Below are positions 26,105 to 34,101 of a stretch of DNA of 64,000 nucleotides, one piece after another (position 1 is the first letter of the stretch; every line of letters begins with the position of its first letter). The stretch comes from Thermococcus thioreducens (GTDB taxonomy: Archaea; Methanobacteriota_B; Thermococci; Thermococcales; Thermococcaceae): the NCBI RefSeq assembly GCF_002214545.1, contig NZ_CP015105.1, positions 1,178,001 through 1,242,000 of the forward strand. Direction: 5' to 3'. The notes below the pieces were generated by a model, which saw nothing but the letters and a program-made list of their open reading frames with translations, did not search any database and was not told where the DNA came from. The position numbers and the translations under genes are program-made.

Positions 26105-26812
26105 TTGGGCAGAAAACTTGCCGGGATCGATGAAGCCGGAAGGGGGCCTGTCATAGGCCCAATGGTAATAGCGGCAGTGGTTGTTGACGAGAAAAACGTT
26201 CCCAAGCTCGAAGAGCTCGGCGTTAAGGACTCCAAAAAGCTGACACCCAAGAGGAGGGAGAGGCTTTTTGATGAAATAATTAAATTTTTAGACGATTATG
26301 TAATCCTGGAATTATGGCCGGAGGAGATAGACTCCCGCGCTGGAACGCTCAACGAGTTCGAGGTGGAGAACTTCGTTAAGGCCCTCAACTCGCTCAAGGT
26401 TAAGCCCGACGTGATATACATCGACGCCGCCGACGTAAAAGAAAAACGCTTCGGAGAGGAGATAAGAGCAAAGCTGAACTTCGAGGCGGAGATAATAGCA
26501 GAGCACAAGGCAGACGACAAGTTCGTGCCGGTCTCTGCGGCCTCGATAATAGCAAAGGTGACCCGCGACAGGGCGATAGAAAAGCTGAAGGGGGAGTACG
26601 GTGAGATTGGAAGCGGCTATCCCAGCGACCCGAGGACGAGGGCGTTCCTCGAAAACTACTACCGCGAGCACGGCGAGTTCCCGCCGATAGTCAGGCGGAG
26701 CTGGAAGACGCTGAGGAAGATAGAGGGGAGGTTGAGGACAGAGTTAGAGGTCAGAAAACCGAAGAAGAAAGGACAGGTCAGCCTGGAGGAGTTTCTGAAA
26801 GGGCAACCGTAG
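26105..26812 (+). CDS. rnhB: Ribonuclease HII (TTG start)
   Basis: The 235-aa enzyme cuts RNA in RNA/DNA hybrids and at single ribonucleotides in DNA. Catalytic acids are visible in GIDEAGRG (Asp9, Glu10), in IDAAD and in ASIIAKVTRDRA. The C-terminus ends VSLEEFLKG, close in form to a PCNA-binding tail. No ATG fits. A TTG at 26105 lies 4 nt after GGAGGTGA and 4 bp after the permease stop. An earlier in-frame start at 26078 would overlap the permease and carry a non-family N-terminus. Confidence 0.95.
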   Translation: MGRKLAGIDEAGRGPVIGPMVIAAVVVDEKNVPKLEELGVKDSKKLTPKRRERLFDEIIKFLDDYVILELWPEEIDSRAGTLNEFEVENFVKALNSLKVKPDVIYIDAADVKEKRFGEEIRAKLNFEAEIIAEHKADDKFVPVSAASIIAKVTRDRAIEKLKGEYGEIGSGYPSDPRTRAFLENYYREHGEFPPIVRRSWKTLRKIEGRLRTELEVRKPKKKGQVSLEEFLKGQP

Positions 26813-26856
26813 ATGACAGCACAAAGGATAAATATCAGGAAGACGTTAAAGGAATC

Positions 26857-27162
26857 ATGCTTGAAGAAATCAGGGAAACGATTGCCCGGGAAGTTGAAAA
26901 GGCAGGCCTGGCCCTTGTGGAAGTTATACTGTTTGGTTCCCGTGCGAGGGGAGACTTTCGGGAGGATTCCGACTGGGACATCCTCGTGGTGATCAAAGAG
27001 CGACTTGACAGGAGGAAATACCGCGAGCTGTGGAGGGGGATATACGAGAGCCTTGACGTCCCTGCGGACATATTGATAGTATCGGAGGACGAATTTGAAA
27101 GGCTCAAAGACATGAAGGGCTACATCTACTACTACGCCGCCAGGGAAGGGATCAAGGTATGA
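26857..27162 (+). CDS. MNT-type nucleotidyltransferase (HEPN/MNT pair)
   Basis: The 101-aa minimal nucleotidyltransferase carries GSRARGDFREDSDWD, with the G-S motif and two metal-binding Asp, plus a third Asp in PADILIV. In HEPN/MNT toxin-antitoxin systems the MNT protein AMPylates and neutralises the HEPN toxin. Its stop overlaps the HEPN start by 4 nt. It has its own TATA-like GATAAATAT after rnhB. Confidence 0.92.
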   Translation: MLEEIRETIAREVEKAGLALVEVILFGSRARGDFREDSDWDILVVIKERLDRRKYRELWRGIYESLDVPADILIVSEDEFERLKDMKGYIYYYAAREGIKV

Positions 27163-27545
27163 AGGAAGATGCCCGGGAATGGTTCCATAAGGGGGACGAG
27201 GACTTAAAAGCTGCCAAGATACTTTACAGGGAGGGTTTATATGCCCTATCCTGCTTTCACTCCCAGCAGGCCATTGAGAAATATTTGAAGGCCTTCCTTG
27301 TCGAGAAGGAGCAAGAGATATCCAAGACGCACAACTTGAAGTTCCTGATCAACGAATGCAGGAATATTGACCCTGCCTTTGTCGAGCTCCTGAAAAGAGG
27401 GGTACACTACCTAACTGAATATGCGGTTGAAGTCAGGTATCCCGGCATTTATGTGCCAGAAAAAGAGGACGCGGAGGAAGCCCTGAAGCTTGCCGAGTTC
27501 TCAAGGGAGTTCATCGCAGGGAAGTTAAGGATCAATTCCCTTTAA
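27159..27545 (+). CDS. HEPN-domain protein (HEPN/MNT pair)
   Basis: The 128-aa protein is helical and has the HEPN beginning AREWFHKGDEDLKAAKIL, then ALSCFHSQQAIEKYLKAFL and a YAVEVRYPG segment. The usual RNase motif R-x4-6-H is not evident, so it may belong to the KNTase-partner HEPN type. ATGA coupling to the MNT gene argues for a functional pair. Its end overlaps the convergent gene at 27525 by 21 bp. Confidence 0.9.
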   Translation: MKEDAREWFHKGDEDLKAAKILYREGLYALSCFHSQQAIEKYLKAFLVEKEQEISKTHNLKFLINECRNIDPAFVELLKRGVHYLTEYAVEVRYPGIYVPEKEDAEEALKLAEFSREFIAGKLRINSL

Positions 27546-28322
27546 GAACTCCCGCGCCTCCTCAAACTCCCCCTTCCTCAACAGGAGGGCAACCGTGGAA
27601 TACACCCCGATGAGTTCGAGGTTTTTCTCCTCGATGAGTTTTTCTATCTCGGCTTCAAGTTCCTTGGGTGCTTTCTCAACGGCCTTTTGGGAGTAGTCCG
27701 CATACTTGAGTCCGTTCAGAACGCCGAGGAGCTTCTGGACTTCGAGTTTAATGTCAGTAGGAGCATTCTCGACGGCTTTCTTCGTCTCCGGGAATTTCGG
27801 TTTTTCTGGTTCTATCTTCTTCCCGCTGATCTCGGCGAGGAACTGACGGAACTCCTTAATGTTGAGTGCTGACCAGATCATCGGGTTCTCTTTGCCCAGA
27901 TCGTGGGTGCTTACTCTGTCCCCGTGAAGCTCTTTCTTTATTTTCTTGGAGAGCTTCAGAACTTTCCGCATGTATTGCTCTACTTCTTCTTCAGATACTC
28001 CGTATATCCCTGCTTCCCTCAATCCTTCCACCCATGTTTTCGCAAGTTTCGGAATGTTATCTTCGTTTATCACTTCGTCGAACTTCTTCGTTAGGTACCC
28101 GGTGATTCTTGGATGCTCTAGATCTTCTGGTTCAACCTTCCCAGAAATCGCATATACCTTTCTGTCCAATGCATGCGTGTGAATCACCTTCGCCGTTGCA
28201 TTAGCAAGGTGTTTCTCTCTAATCTTTTCGTTTTTTAGCGCTACTGGCAGCGCGAGTAGTTGGAAGAAAATATGATATAGAAATGCGTCGTCTGTGCTGG
28301 GCGCGATAACATCGTAGGACAT
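27525..28322 (-). CDS. Unrecognised charged protein, 265 aa (accessory island)
   Basis: The start MSYDVIAPSTDDAFLYHIFF is taken at 28322, because the longer ORF upstream reads in a different frame from the intact 70-aa gene beside it. The protein is soluble, Lys/Glu-rich and mostly helical. A repeat-like unit occurs twice in the C-terminal half, KKAVENAPTDIKLEVQKLL and then QKAVEKAPKELEAEIEKLI. I do not recognise the family. The nearby remnants suggest that it is the last gene of an eroded accessory operon. Confidence 0.6.
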   Translation of the reverse strand: MSYDVIAPSTDDAFLYHIFFQLLALPVALKNEKIREKHLANATAKVIHTHALDRKVYAISGKVEPEDLEHPRITGYLTKKFDEVINEDNIPKLAKTWVEGLREAGIYGVSEEEVEQYMRKVLKLSKKIKKELHGDRVSTHDLGKENPMIWSALNIKEFRQFLAEISGKKIEPEKPKFPETKKAVENAPTDIKLEVQKLLGVLNGLKYADYSQKAVEKAPKELEAEIEKLIEEKNLELIGVYSTVALLLRKGEFEEAREFLKGIDP

Positions 28323-28336
28323 GCCATCCTCATTTT

Positions 28337-28549
28337 TTAATGATACTTCCGGTGTGTGTGATCGAGGATCTCTTTGATTCTCCCTTCGTATGCCCCGATC
28401 TCCGCTGCGAGTTGTTCGCTCAACCGGTTTAGCGTTGATCTTGGAGACACCATTTCGTACGGCACCACTGTGTACTCTATTTCCCTCTTCCGTATCGTTC
28501 CAACCTTCTTCTTTATCACGAATGGATTCTTTCGCGGAAAGTAAACCAT
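28337..28549 (-). CDS. Unrecognised small basic protein, 70 aa
   Basis: The ATG at 28549 is 7 nt after GGAG and 3 bp after the stop of the preceding truncated gene. The protein has many Lys and Arg and a helical C-terminal half (LNRLSEQLAAEIGAYEGRIKEIL). It ends 14 bp before the 265-aa gene. The three lie in operon order. No function is assigned. Confidence 0.55.
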   Translation of the reverse strand: MVYFPRKNPFVIKKKVGTIRKREIEYTVVPYEMVSPRSTLNRLSEQLAAEIGAYEGRIKEILDHTHRKYH

Positions 28550-28552
28550 CTC

Positions 28553-28815
28553 TCAGCTCCCTCCCGCTTCTATGTAATATTCGGGTTGTCCGAACTTTAT
28601 AAACCAAATAGACCTGCCGCTTATGTGCCACGTGTGTCCGATGTTCGTGGAGATCTTGACTGCGCCTTTGGCGAGACTGATGTGCACGCCGAGCATGGTC
28701 ATCGCGGCGTTGAGCTTCGTCGCCAGGATCGCATAGCTGGCAAGGCTGATGAAGGTGGAAACAGGGGTGATTGGAAAGTCCCCTCGCTCGAACCGGCTTC
28801 TACCCCACTTCTCGT
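28553..28815 (-). pseudogene. 5'-truncated gene remnant
   Basis: An open frame without a start reads HHEKWGRSRFERGDFPI, then a stretch rich in Ala, Leu and Ser with SLASYAILATKLNAAM, and ends IEAGGS before a TGA at 28553-28555. It enters the island exactly where the deleted ATPase reading ends (28800). This suggests a deletion joined two genes. It was probably the upstream partner of the 70-aa and 265-aa genes. The family is not recognised. Confidence 0.5.
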
Positions 28816-29266
28816 GATGGTTGCACTATGGCATGTTCCCTAATTAACCTTTCGAAGTCCTCCAAGTTCCAGACCAGCCAACCATCTTCTCTAAGCAATT
28901 CTTTGCCATCAACACCCTTGGCAACGAGGCCGTAATGTTTTCCCCATTCATCCAGACCAACTAACTCCGCCTTTCTCTCTAAATCCCTTAGAATCCCCCG
29001 CGCTTCCCTCTCGCCAAGCTCCTTCCACTTGACCTCAACGAACAAGGCCTTTTTCTCCCGCTCGTTAATGGCGAGCAAATCAATCTCCTCGTTCTTGTTC
29101 CACCACCTTCCAATCTTGGTAAAGGTGTGGAAGAAAACTTTTCTCCCACGGGAAAACTCCACAGCAGTCTCGTTTTTCCAACCCGTCTCCTGCCGTAGAT
29201 CACGACGAACGAGGGAACATTCTTCCATTCCCGCTCTAGTATTTCCAGCTCCCTAATCCCGATCAA
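28800..29266 (-). pseudogene. ATPase_2 family gene with internal deletion
   Basis: The N-terminal piece (from ATG 29266) reads GIRELEILEREWKNVPSFVVIYGRRRVGKTRLL, with an intact Walker A. After a frame change comes the C-terminal piece TFTKIGRWWNKNEEIDLLAINE, then FVEVKWKE and REDGWLVWNLEDFERLI, which is the DUF234/PD-(D/E)xK-like tail of the same family. Full members have about 450 residues, so roughly 250 residues of AAA core are lost. A 16-bp palindrome stands just upstream. Confidence 0.8.
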
Positions 29267-29273
29267 TGAATGG

Positions 29274-29294
29274 ACTAATCATGATTAGTACTAA
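29274..29294. repeat. Palindromes at the ATPase_2 remnant start
   Basis: ACTAATCATGATTAGT (29274-29289) is a perfect 16-bp palindrome. It overlaps TTAGTACTAA (29285-29294), a perfect 10-bp palindrome, and TTAGTA recurs at 29301-29306. The block begins 8 bp upstream of the ATPase_2 remnant start at 29266. It looks like an operator. Confidence 0.8.
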
Positions 29295-29324
29295 ACAGCC
29301 TTAGTATTCAAGCCTTTCGCGTTC

Positions 29325-30710
29325 TCACCTCCCCAGCCTCAACCTTATTCTGTCCTTTACCTCAAACAGCCATTCGAGGTACAGCCAGAGGGAGTCCGTG
29401 AATGCCTCCCAGCGCAGGAGCTCCTTCAGCGCAACTCCCATGACTATGGCTGCCGGCGGGACGAGGACGGTCGCGTAGAAGCTGAACTGGGTCGTCCCCC
29501 CGAGGAGGTACTGGAGGACAAAGAACCCAACCGTGCTCCAGAACACCCCGTAGGGAATCAGCAGCTTCCCCCGCCTCCGGTACAGCCAGGGAAGGGCGAG
29601 TATGAACAGGACCATGCTGAGGAGCAGGAACGGGTCCGTCTGGGCGAATATGTTGGGGTTGTAGTGGAATGGGAAGGCCTTCCTGTTTATGAACCACTCC
29701 CAGACCGGCGAAGCCGCAGGATGGCCTCCCTTGTTCGAGAGGTGCCAGCGGAAGCTGCCCAAAAAATCATCCAACCATTTTTCAAATCCAACAACCTTAA
29801 CTGCTATCAAATTGGGGAGAAGAAATCCCAGGGCTGGGAAGACGGCTATGGCGAGCAGAAAGCCCGTCAGCTTCCGTTCGCCCTTGAAAGCCTTTACCAG
29901 GAGCACGGGGTAACCGAACACCCCGCTGAGCTTGGCGGCAGCGGCAAGGCCGACAGCAAAGGCCGAAGATTTTTTCCGCTCATAGACCAGCAACGTCGTG
30001 AAAAGGGCCACGAAGAGGGCCACGTGGATGTCCAGCATGGCAGTCACGGCGGTGGCTTCAAGGGTCGGATCCGCGACGGTGAAGATGAGGGCTATGAGCG
30101 CCGCGAGGTAGCTGCCGCTTATCCTGTACGTTGCGAGAACGACCAGAACGCCTATCAGGACGAAGGCGATTATTCCCGGCAGGCGCCAGTTTATGGGCTT
30201 GTCCTCGACGAGCATGCCGAGCATTATGATGTCCTTCCCCAGGAAGGGGTGCTCGGTGTTGAGGTAGTTCTGGATGTTCTCCTTGTCTGGATACCTGTAG
30301 CCGGGGACTATGTAGTAGGCATCCGCAGGTATCTCTGCGGACAGGGCGTTGAGGAAGCCGTCCACTTTATCCACCGGTATCTCGAAGTAAACGCCCGGAA
30401 ACTTGAGATACTCCATCTCGTAGGTTGCGTTGTACCGGAGGGCTATCTTCTCAACGTCGTACTGGTATTTTATCCGAACGCTTGTGTTTGAGAAGATGAC
30501 GTTTATTCCAGCCGAGTTCGTTGTTTCGTTCACGTAGTGAAGATCAACCCCAAGCCTGTGGAGAACGTTCCTGCTGGCAGGGACGTACCAGACCTCGTCC
30601 CCGATGTAGTCCCTTAGGTCAGAACGGGATGCGAAGTCGTAGAGATACCAGAATGAACCGAGCAGTATGACGGCCGAAATCGCAATGAAGAGGGCCCTTT
30701 TCCAGTCCAT
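29325..30710 (-). CDS. Membrane glycosyltransferase (GT39/PMT-like)
   Basis: The 461-aa protein has an N-terminal helix, an outside region of about 150 residues beginning DYIGDEVWYVPASRNVL, and then about nine helices. The early acidic GDEVWY resembles the first-loop Asp-Glu of GT-C glycosyltransferases, including the PMT group. Such enzymes take sugars from dolichyl-phosphate donors on the outer face. The target is unknown, but the nearby AglB and GlmS genes point to surface glycosylation. A divergent methyltransferase starts 60 bp upstream. Confidence 0.75.
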   Translation of the reverse strand: MDWKRALFIAISAVILLGSFWYLYDFASRSDLRDYIGDEVWYVPASRNVLHRLGVDLHYVNETTNSAGINVIFSNTSVRIKYQYDVEKIALRYNATYEMEYLKFPGVYFEIPVDKVDGFLNALSAEIPADAYYIVPGYRYPDKENIQNYLNTEHPFLGKDIIMLGMLVEDKPINWRLPGIIAFVLIGVLVVLATYRISGSYLAALIALIFTVADPTLEATAVTAMLDIHVALFVALFTTLLVYERKKSSAFAVGLAAAAKLSGVFGYPVLLVKAFKGERKLTGFLLAIAVFPALGFLLPNLIAVKVVGFEKWLDDFLGSFRWHLSNKGGHPAASPVWEWFINRKAFPFHYNPNIFAQTDPFLLLSMVLFILALPWLYRRRGKLLIPYGVFWSTVGFFVLQYLLGGTTQFSFYATVLVPPAAIVMGVALKELLRWEAFTDSLWLYLEWLFEVKDRIRLRLGR

Positions 30711-30769
30711 TTTACCACCGGGTAGATTAGCGCGGCAACGTTTTTAAGCCTCTCCCCTTAGGCGGAAAC

Positions 30770-31921
30770 ATGCTCAGCGGGATTACCGAGGAAAAAATTA
30801 GAGAAACCGTGGACATGATAAAGCGAGGTTTAGACGAGAGGAAGCTCCGCGCCAAGCTCGGTGAGGACTGGGAGCTCATAGCCGAGATAGCCCGGGCCAG
30901 AATAAGGGCAAGGGACAAGTTCTCCAGAGAAGATCTCTGGATGGATCTGGAAGGCCTGCGCTACGCCACCCACGAGGTCGTGGCAAAATACCGCGCCGAA
31001 CGTCTGAGGGAGTTTGGCGTCAAAAGCGTTGCCGATGTTTCCTGCGGGATAGGGATACAGCTCATATTCTACGCGATGAAGGTCGAGAAGGCATATGGAA
31101 TCGACATCGACCCCCTAAAGGTGGAGTTCGCGCGGAGGAACGCCAAGCGCTATGGGGTTCACAACATCGAGTTCATAAACGCCGATTCACTCAGTAAAGA
31201 TACCGTCGAGAAGGTTGATGCTGAGGTAATATTCTCGGACCCGGCGAGACCGCCCGAAATGCCCGAGAGGAAACTGGAAGACCTCCTGCCGAGTCCCCTG
31301 GAGGTATACGAAGCTTACAAATCCAAAACTGACGCCTTCATCTTCGACCTGCCCCCCCAGATGAGGCGCGAGAGGGTTCCCTGGGAGGGAGAGTTCGAGT
31401 ACATAGACCTCTTCGGTGCACTCAACAGGCTGACCTTTTACACAGAACCCCTGGCAAGGGCAGAGAGGAGCGCCGTCATCCTGCCCGCTGGAGCGAGGAT
31501 TGAGAGCGACCCAGACTTGGAGAACATAGTCGAATGGGCAGAAAGGCCCGGCCAGTACCTCTACGAGATTCCCCAGAGCGTTGACTACGCCGATTTGATA
31601 AACGAGCTGTTCCATGTATTGGATGCGGACGCAAAGATGCTCCTCCGCGAGAAGAGGCGCGTTCTGGCGACGGGCAACGAGGAAGTCAGAAGCCCCTACC
31701 TCAAGAGAACCTACGCCGTTGTGGGCATCGTGCCTTTCCATCCGGTCAGGATAAACGACTTTCTCAGGAGAGAGGGCTTCGGAAGGGCGACCCTCAGGAT
31801 AAGCGTGCCCGAAGGGGAGTACTGGAAGGTCAGGAAAAGGATAGAGGCAAACTTGAAGGGAGAAAGAAGGGCTTTCATCTTCCAGTTCGGAAAGATGGCG
31901 ATAATAGCGGAGGGACTATAG
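30770..31921 (+). CDS. Class I SAM-dependent methyltransferase with THUMP-like tail
   Basis: The 383-aa protein has a helical N-terminus and a Rossmann core with [14 protein letters not shown] as SAM loop and [18 protein letters not shown] after it. The catalytic motif position reads SDPARPPE, which resembles the DPAR variant in THUMP-like methyltransferases. The C-terminal part has a THUMP-like pattern. The substrate is not known and is probably RNA. It converges on the TIP gene with a 6-bp overlap. Confidence 0.8.
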   Translation: MLSGITEEKIRETVDMIKRGLDERKLRAKLGEDWELIAEIARARIRARDKFSREDLWMDLEGLRYATHEVVAKYRAERLREFGVKSVADVSCGIGIQLIFYAMKVEKAYGIDIDPLKVEFARRNAKRYGVHNIEFINADSLSKDTVEKVDAEVIFSDPARPPEMPERKLEDLLPSPLEVYEAYKSKTDAFIFDLPPQMRRERVPWEGEFEYIDLFGALNRLTFYTEPLARAERSAVILPAGARIESDPDLENIVEWAERPGQYLYEIPQSVDYADLINELFHVLDADAKMLLREKRRVLATGNEEVRSPYLKRTYAVVGIVPFHPVRINDFLRREGFGRATLRISVPEGEYWKVRKRIEANLKGERRAFIFQFGKMAIIAEGL

Positions 31922-32119
31922 TTCCTCGATTCTGGCGTTCCGTATCTTTTTTGAACCGATACGGAGCCTTTTGAAATAGTCCAGGTGCTCGTCGGGCAGA
32001 AAAGAGTCAAGGCTGGTTGATTTTAGCCGTTTCTTCTTTTTACGCGGCCCTGCCCGTTCATCCCCTGCAGCAGCCCGCCGGGACGCGGGCCTCAGGAACT
32101 CGTCGAGCTTCCTGTCCAT
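31916..32119 (-). CDS. tip: Thermococcales inhibitor of PCNA (TIP)
   Basis: The 67-aa basic protein has a disordered Lys/Arg-rich centre ([17 protein letters not shown]) and a C-terminal helix [17 protein letters not shown]. This matches my memory of T. kodakarensis TIP, which binds PCNA through a non-canonical PIP-like motif, here around TSLDSFL. The position next to glmS and aglB also matches. The ATG at 32119 follows GGGTGGGG. The upstream ATG at 32197 would run into the promoter. Confidence 0.8.
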   Translation of the reverse strand: MDRKLDEFLRPASRRAAAGDERAGPRKKKKRLKSTSLDSFLPDEHLDYFKRLRIGSKKIRNARIEEL

Positions 32120-32282
32120 TACCCCACCCACATTCCGTATACCCTTAGGTATAAAGGTTTTTCCACCAATCGAAGGCTGAACCAAAGGGTATATCAACGG
32201 GCACCGAGAGAGCGCAGTTGAGAAACGCTTTTAACTTCCGGCATTTATTTAGGGAAAGAGTAAGAGAGGCGGGTGGAAGGTA

Positions 32283-34091
32283 ATGTGCGGTATAATCGGC
32301 TATATCGGAGACGGCAGAGCCTCCCGGATCATTGTCAAGGGGCTAAAAAGGCTCGAATACAGGGGCTACGACTCCGCAGGAATAGTTACGGAAGAGGATG
32401 GGAAGCTCTACATAAAGAAAGGAGCCGGGAGGATAGACGAACTCTCTAAAGAACTCGGCTTTCCTGAAATGCCCGGCAAAAGGGGAATTGGACACACCCG
32501 TTGGGCCACACACGGGATTCCAAACGACATTAATGCCCATCCCCAGACTGACTGCACCGGCAAGATTGCCCTCGTCCACAACGGCATAATCGAGAACTAC
32601 CGCGAACTCCGTGAGGAGCTTCTTAAACGTGGCCACCGTTTTGACAGCGACACAGATACTGAGGTCATAGCTCACCTTATAGAAGACGAACTCAAATCAG
32701 GTGGGAGCTTTGAGGAAGCAATGAGGAGGGCACTCCTCAGGCTCAAAGGCTCATTCGCGCTCGGCATAATATACACCGAGGAGCCGGACAAACTGTACTT
32801 CGTGAGAAACGAGAGTCCCCTAGTGCTTGGGATCGGAGAGGGGGAGAACTTCGCCGCGAGCGACGTTCCGGCCTTCCTCGAGTACACGAACAGGGTTGTT
32901 TTTCTGGACGACAGGGAGTACGCTATCATCGGAAAGGACTTCTGGGTGGTTAAGAATCTCGACAGTGGCGAAACCGTCGAAAAACCGGTCCAGAAGATAG
33001 GGTGGAGCCTTGAAATGGCGGAAAAAGCCGGCTATCCCCACTTCATGCTCAAGGAGATATACGAACAGCCGAGGGCCATAAGGGACGCCCTCCACGGAAA
33101 CGCCGGGATAATCCGCTCGGTGGCGGAGGAGGTGGCCAGATACGAGAAGATATTCATAGTGGCCATGGGCACTTCGTATCACGCCGGCTTAGTTGCCAAG
33201 TACCTCTTCCAGAGGCTCGCCAAGAAGGTTCCAATCGTTGAGGATGCCAGCGAGTTCCGCTACGAGTTCGAAGACCTGGTGGATGAGAACACCCTAGTCA
33301 TAGCCATAACCCAGAGCGGGGAAACGGCAGATACCCTCGCGGCCATGAAGCTGGCCAAAAGGAAGGGCGCAAAAGTTCTCGCGATAGTCAACGTTGTCGG
33401 GAGCATGGCGACCAGAATAGCGGATTTGACGCTCTACACCCACGCCGGGCCCGAGATAGGCGTCGCAGCAACAAAAACCTACACTACCCAGCTGACGGTC
33501 CTCACGATGCTCGCCATCGAGCTGGCGAGGGTTCTCGGAACCGCTGGGGAGGAGTACCTCGAAAGGCTGGAGATGGAACTCAACACCGTCCCGGAACTTG
33601 TTGAGAGGGTTCTCAAACATGATGGATCGCTGAGAGAGCTGGCTGAGTATCTCAGGGAAAAGAGGGACTTCTTCTACATCGGTAGGGGCATAAGCGTTCC
33701 AACGGCTCTTGAGGGGGCGCTCAAGCTCAAGGAGATAAGCTACATCCACGCGGAGGGATTAAGCGCCGGTGAGCTGAAGCACGGCCCCCTGGCACTCCTT
33801 GAGGACGGCGTTCCCGTGGTCGCCATAGCGCCCGGCGGAAAGACCTTTGACAAGGTGGTCTCGAACATCGAGGAATCCAAGGCGAGGGGGGCGTACATAA
33901 TAAGCATCGGAAACAGGGACGACTTGGGAAAGGTCTCTGACGTTTTTGTCAAGATGCCTGAAATGGACGAGCTCCTCACGCCTATAGTCTACGCTGTTCC
34001 ACTCCAGCTCCTAGCCTATCATCTGGCTGTTCTGAGGGGCAACGACCCCGACAAGCCGAGAAACCTGGCCAAATCTGTCACCGTTGAATGA
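32283..34091 (+). CDS. glmS: Glutamine:fructose-6-phosphate aminotransferase
   Basis: This 602-aa enzyme makes glucosamine-6-phosphate for amino sugars and glycans. The N-terminal amidotransferase begins MCGIIGYIG with the catalytic Cys2, and HTRWATHG is in place. Two SIS domains follow, with [19 protein letters not shown] and the C-terminal LAKSVTVE. The length is normal. It precedes aglB by 10 bp, so sugar supply and N-glycosylation are likely cotranscribed. Confidence 0.97.
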   Translation: MCGIIGYIGDGRASRIIVKGLKRLEYRGYDSAGIVTEEDGKLYIKKGAGRIDELSKELGFPEMPGKRGIGHTRWATHGIPNDINAHPQTDCTGKIALVHNGIIENYRELREELLKRGHRFDSDTDTEVIAHLIEDELKSGGSFEEAMRRALLRLKGSFALGIIYTEEPDKLYFVRNESPLVLGIGEGENFAASDVPAFLEYTNRVVFLDDREYAIIGKDFWVVKNLDSGETVEKPVQKIGWSLEMAEKAGYPHFMLKEIYEQPRAIRDALHGNAGIIRSVAEEVARYEKIFIVAMGTSYHAGLVAKYLFQRLAKKVPIVEDASEFRYEFEDLVDENTLVIAITQSGETADTLAAMKLAKRKGAKVLAIVNVVGSMATRIADLTLYTHAGPEIGVAATKTYTTQLTVLTMLAIELARVLGTAGEEYLERLEMELNTVPELVERVLKHDGSLRELAEYLREKRDFFYIGRGISVPTALEGALKLKEISYIHAEGLSAGELKHGPLALLEDGVPVVAIAPGGKTFDKVVSNIEESKARGAYIISIGNRDDLGKVSDVFVKMPEMDELLTPIVYAVPLQLLAYHLAVLRGNDPDKPRNLAKSVTVE

Positions 34092-34101
34092 GGTGGTTTG
34101 G

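Noticed and set aside
27525-28631. The 368-aa reading as one gene
   Set aside because: Its first 100 residues overlap, in another frame, the better-supported 70-aa gene with its own ribosome site, and look non-protein-like. The gene is taken to start at 28322.
29664-30491. Plus-strand ORF of 275 aa
   Set aside because: It is antisense to the membrane glycosyltransferase and has no ribosome site or protein-like pattern.
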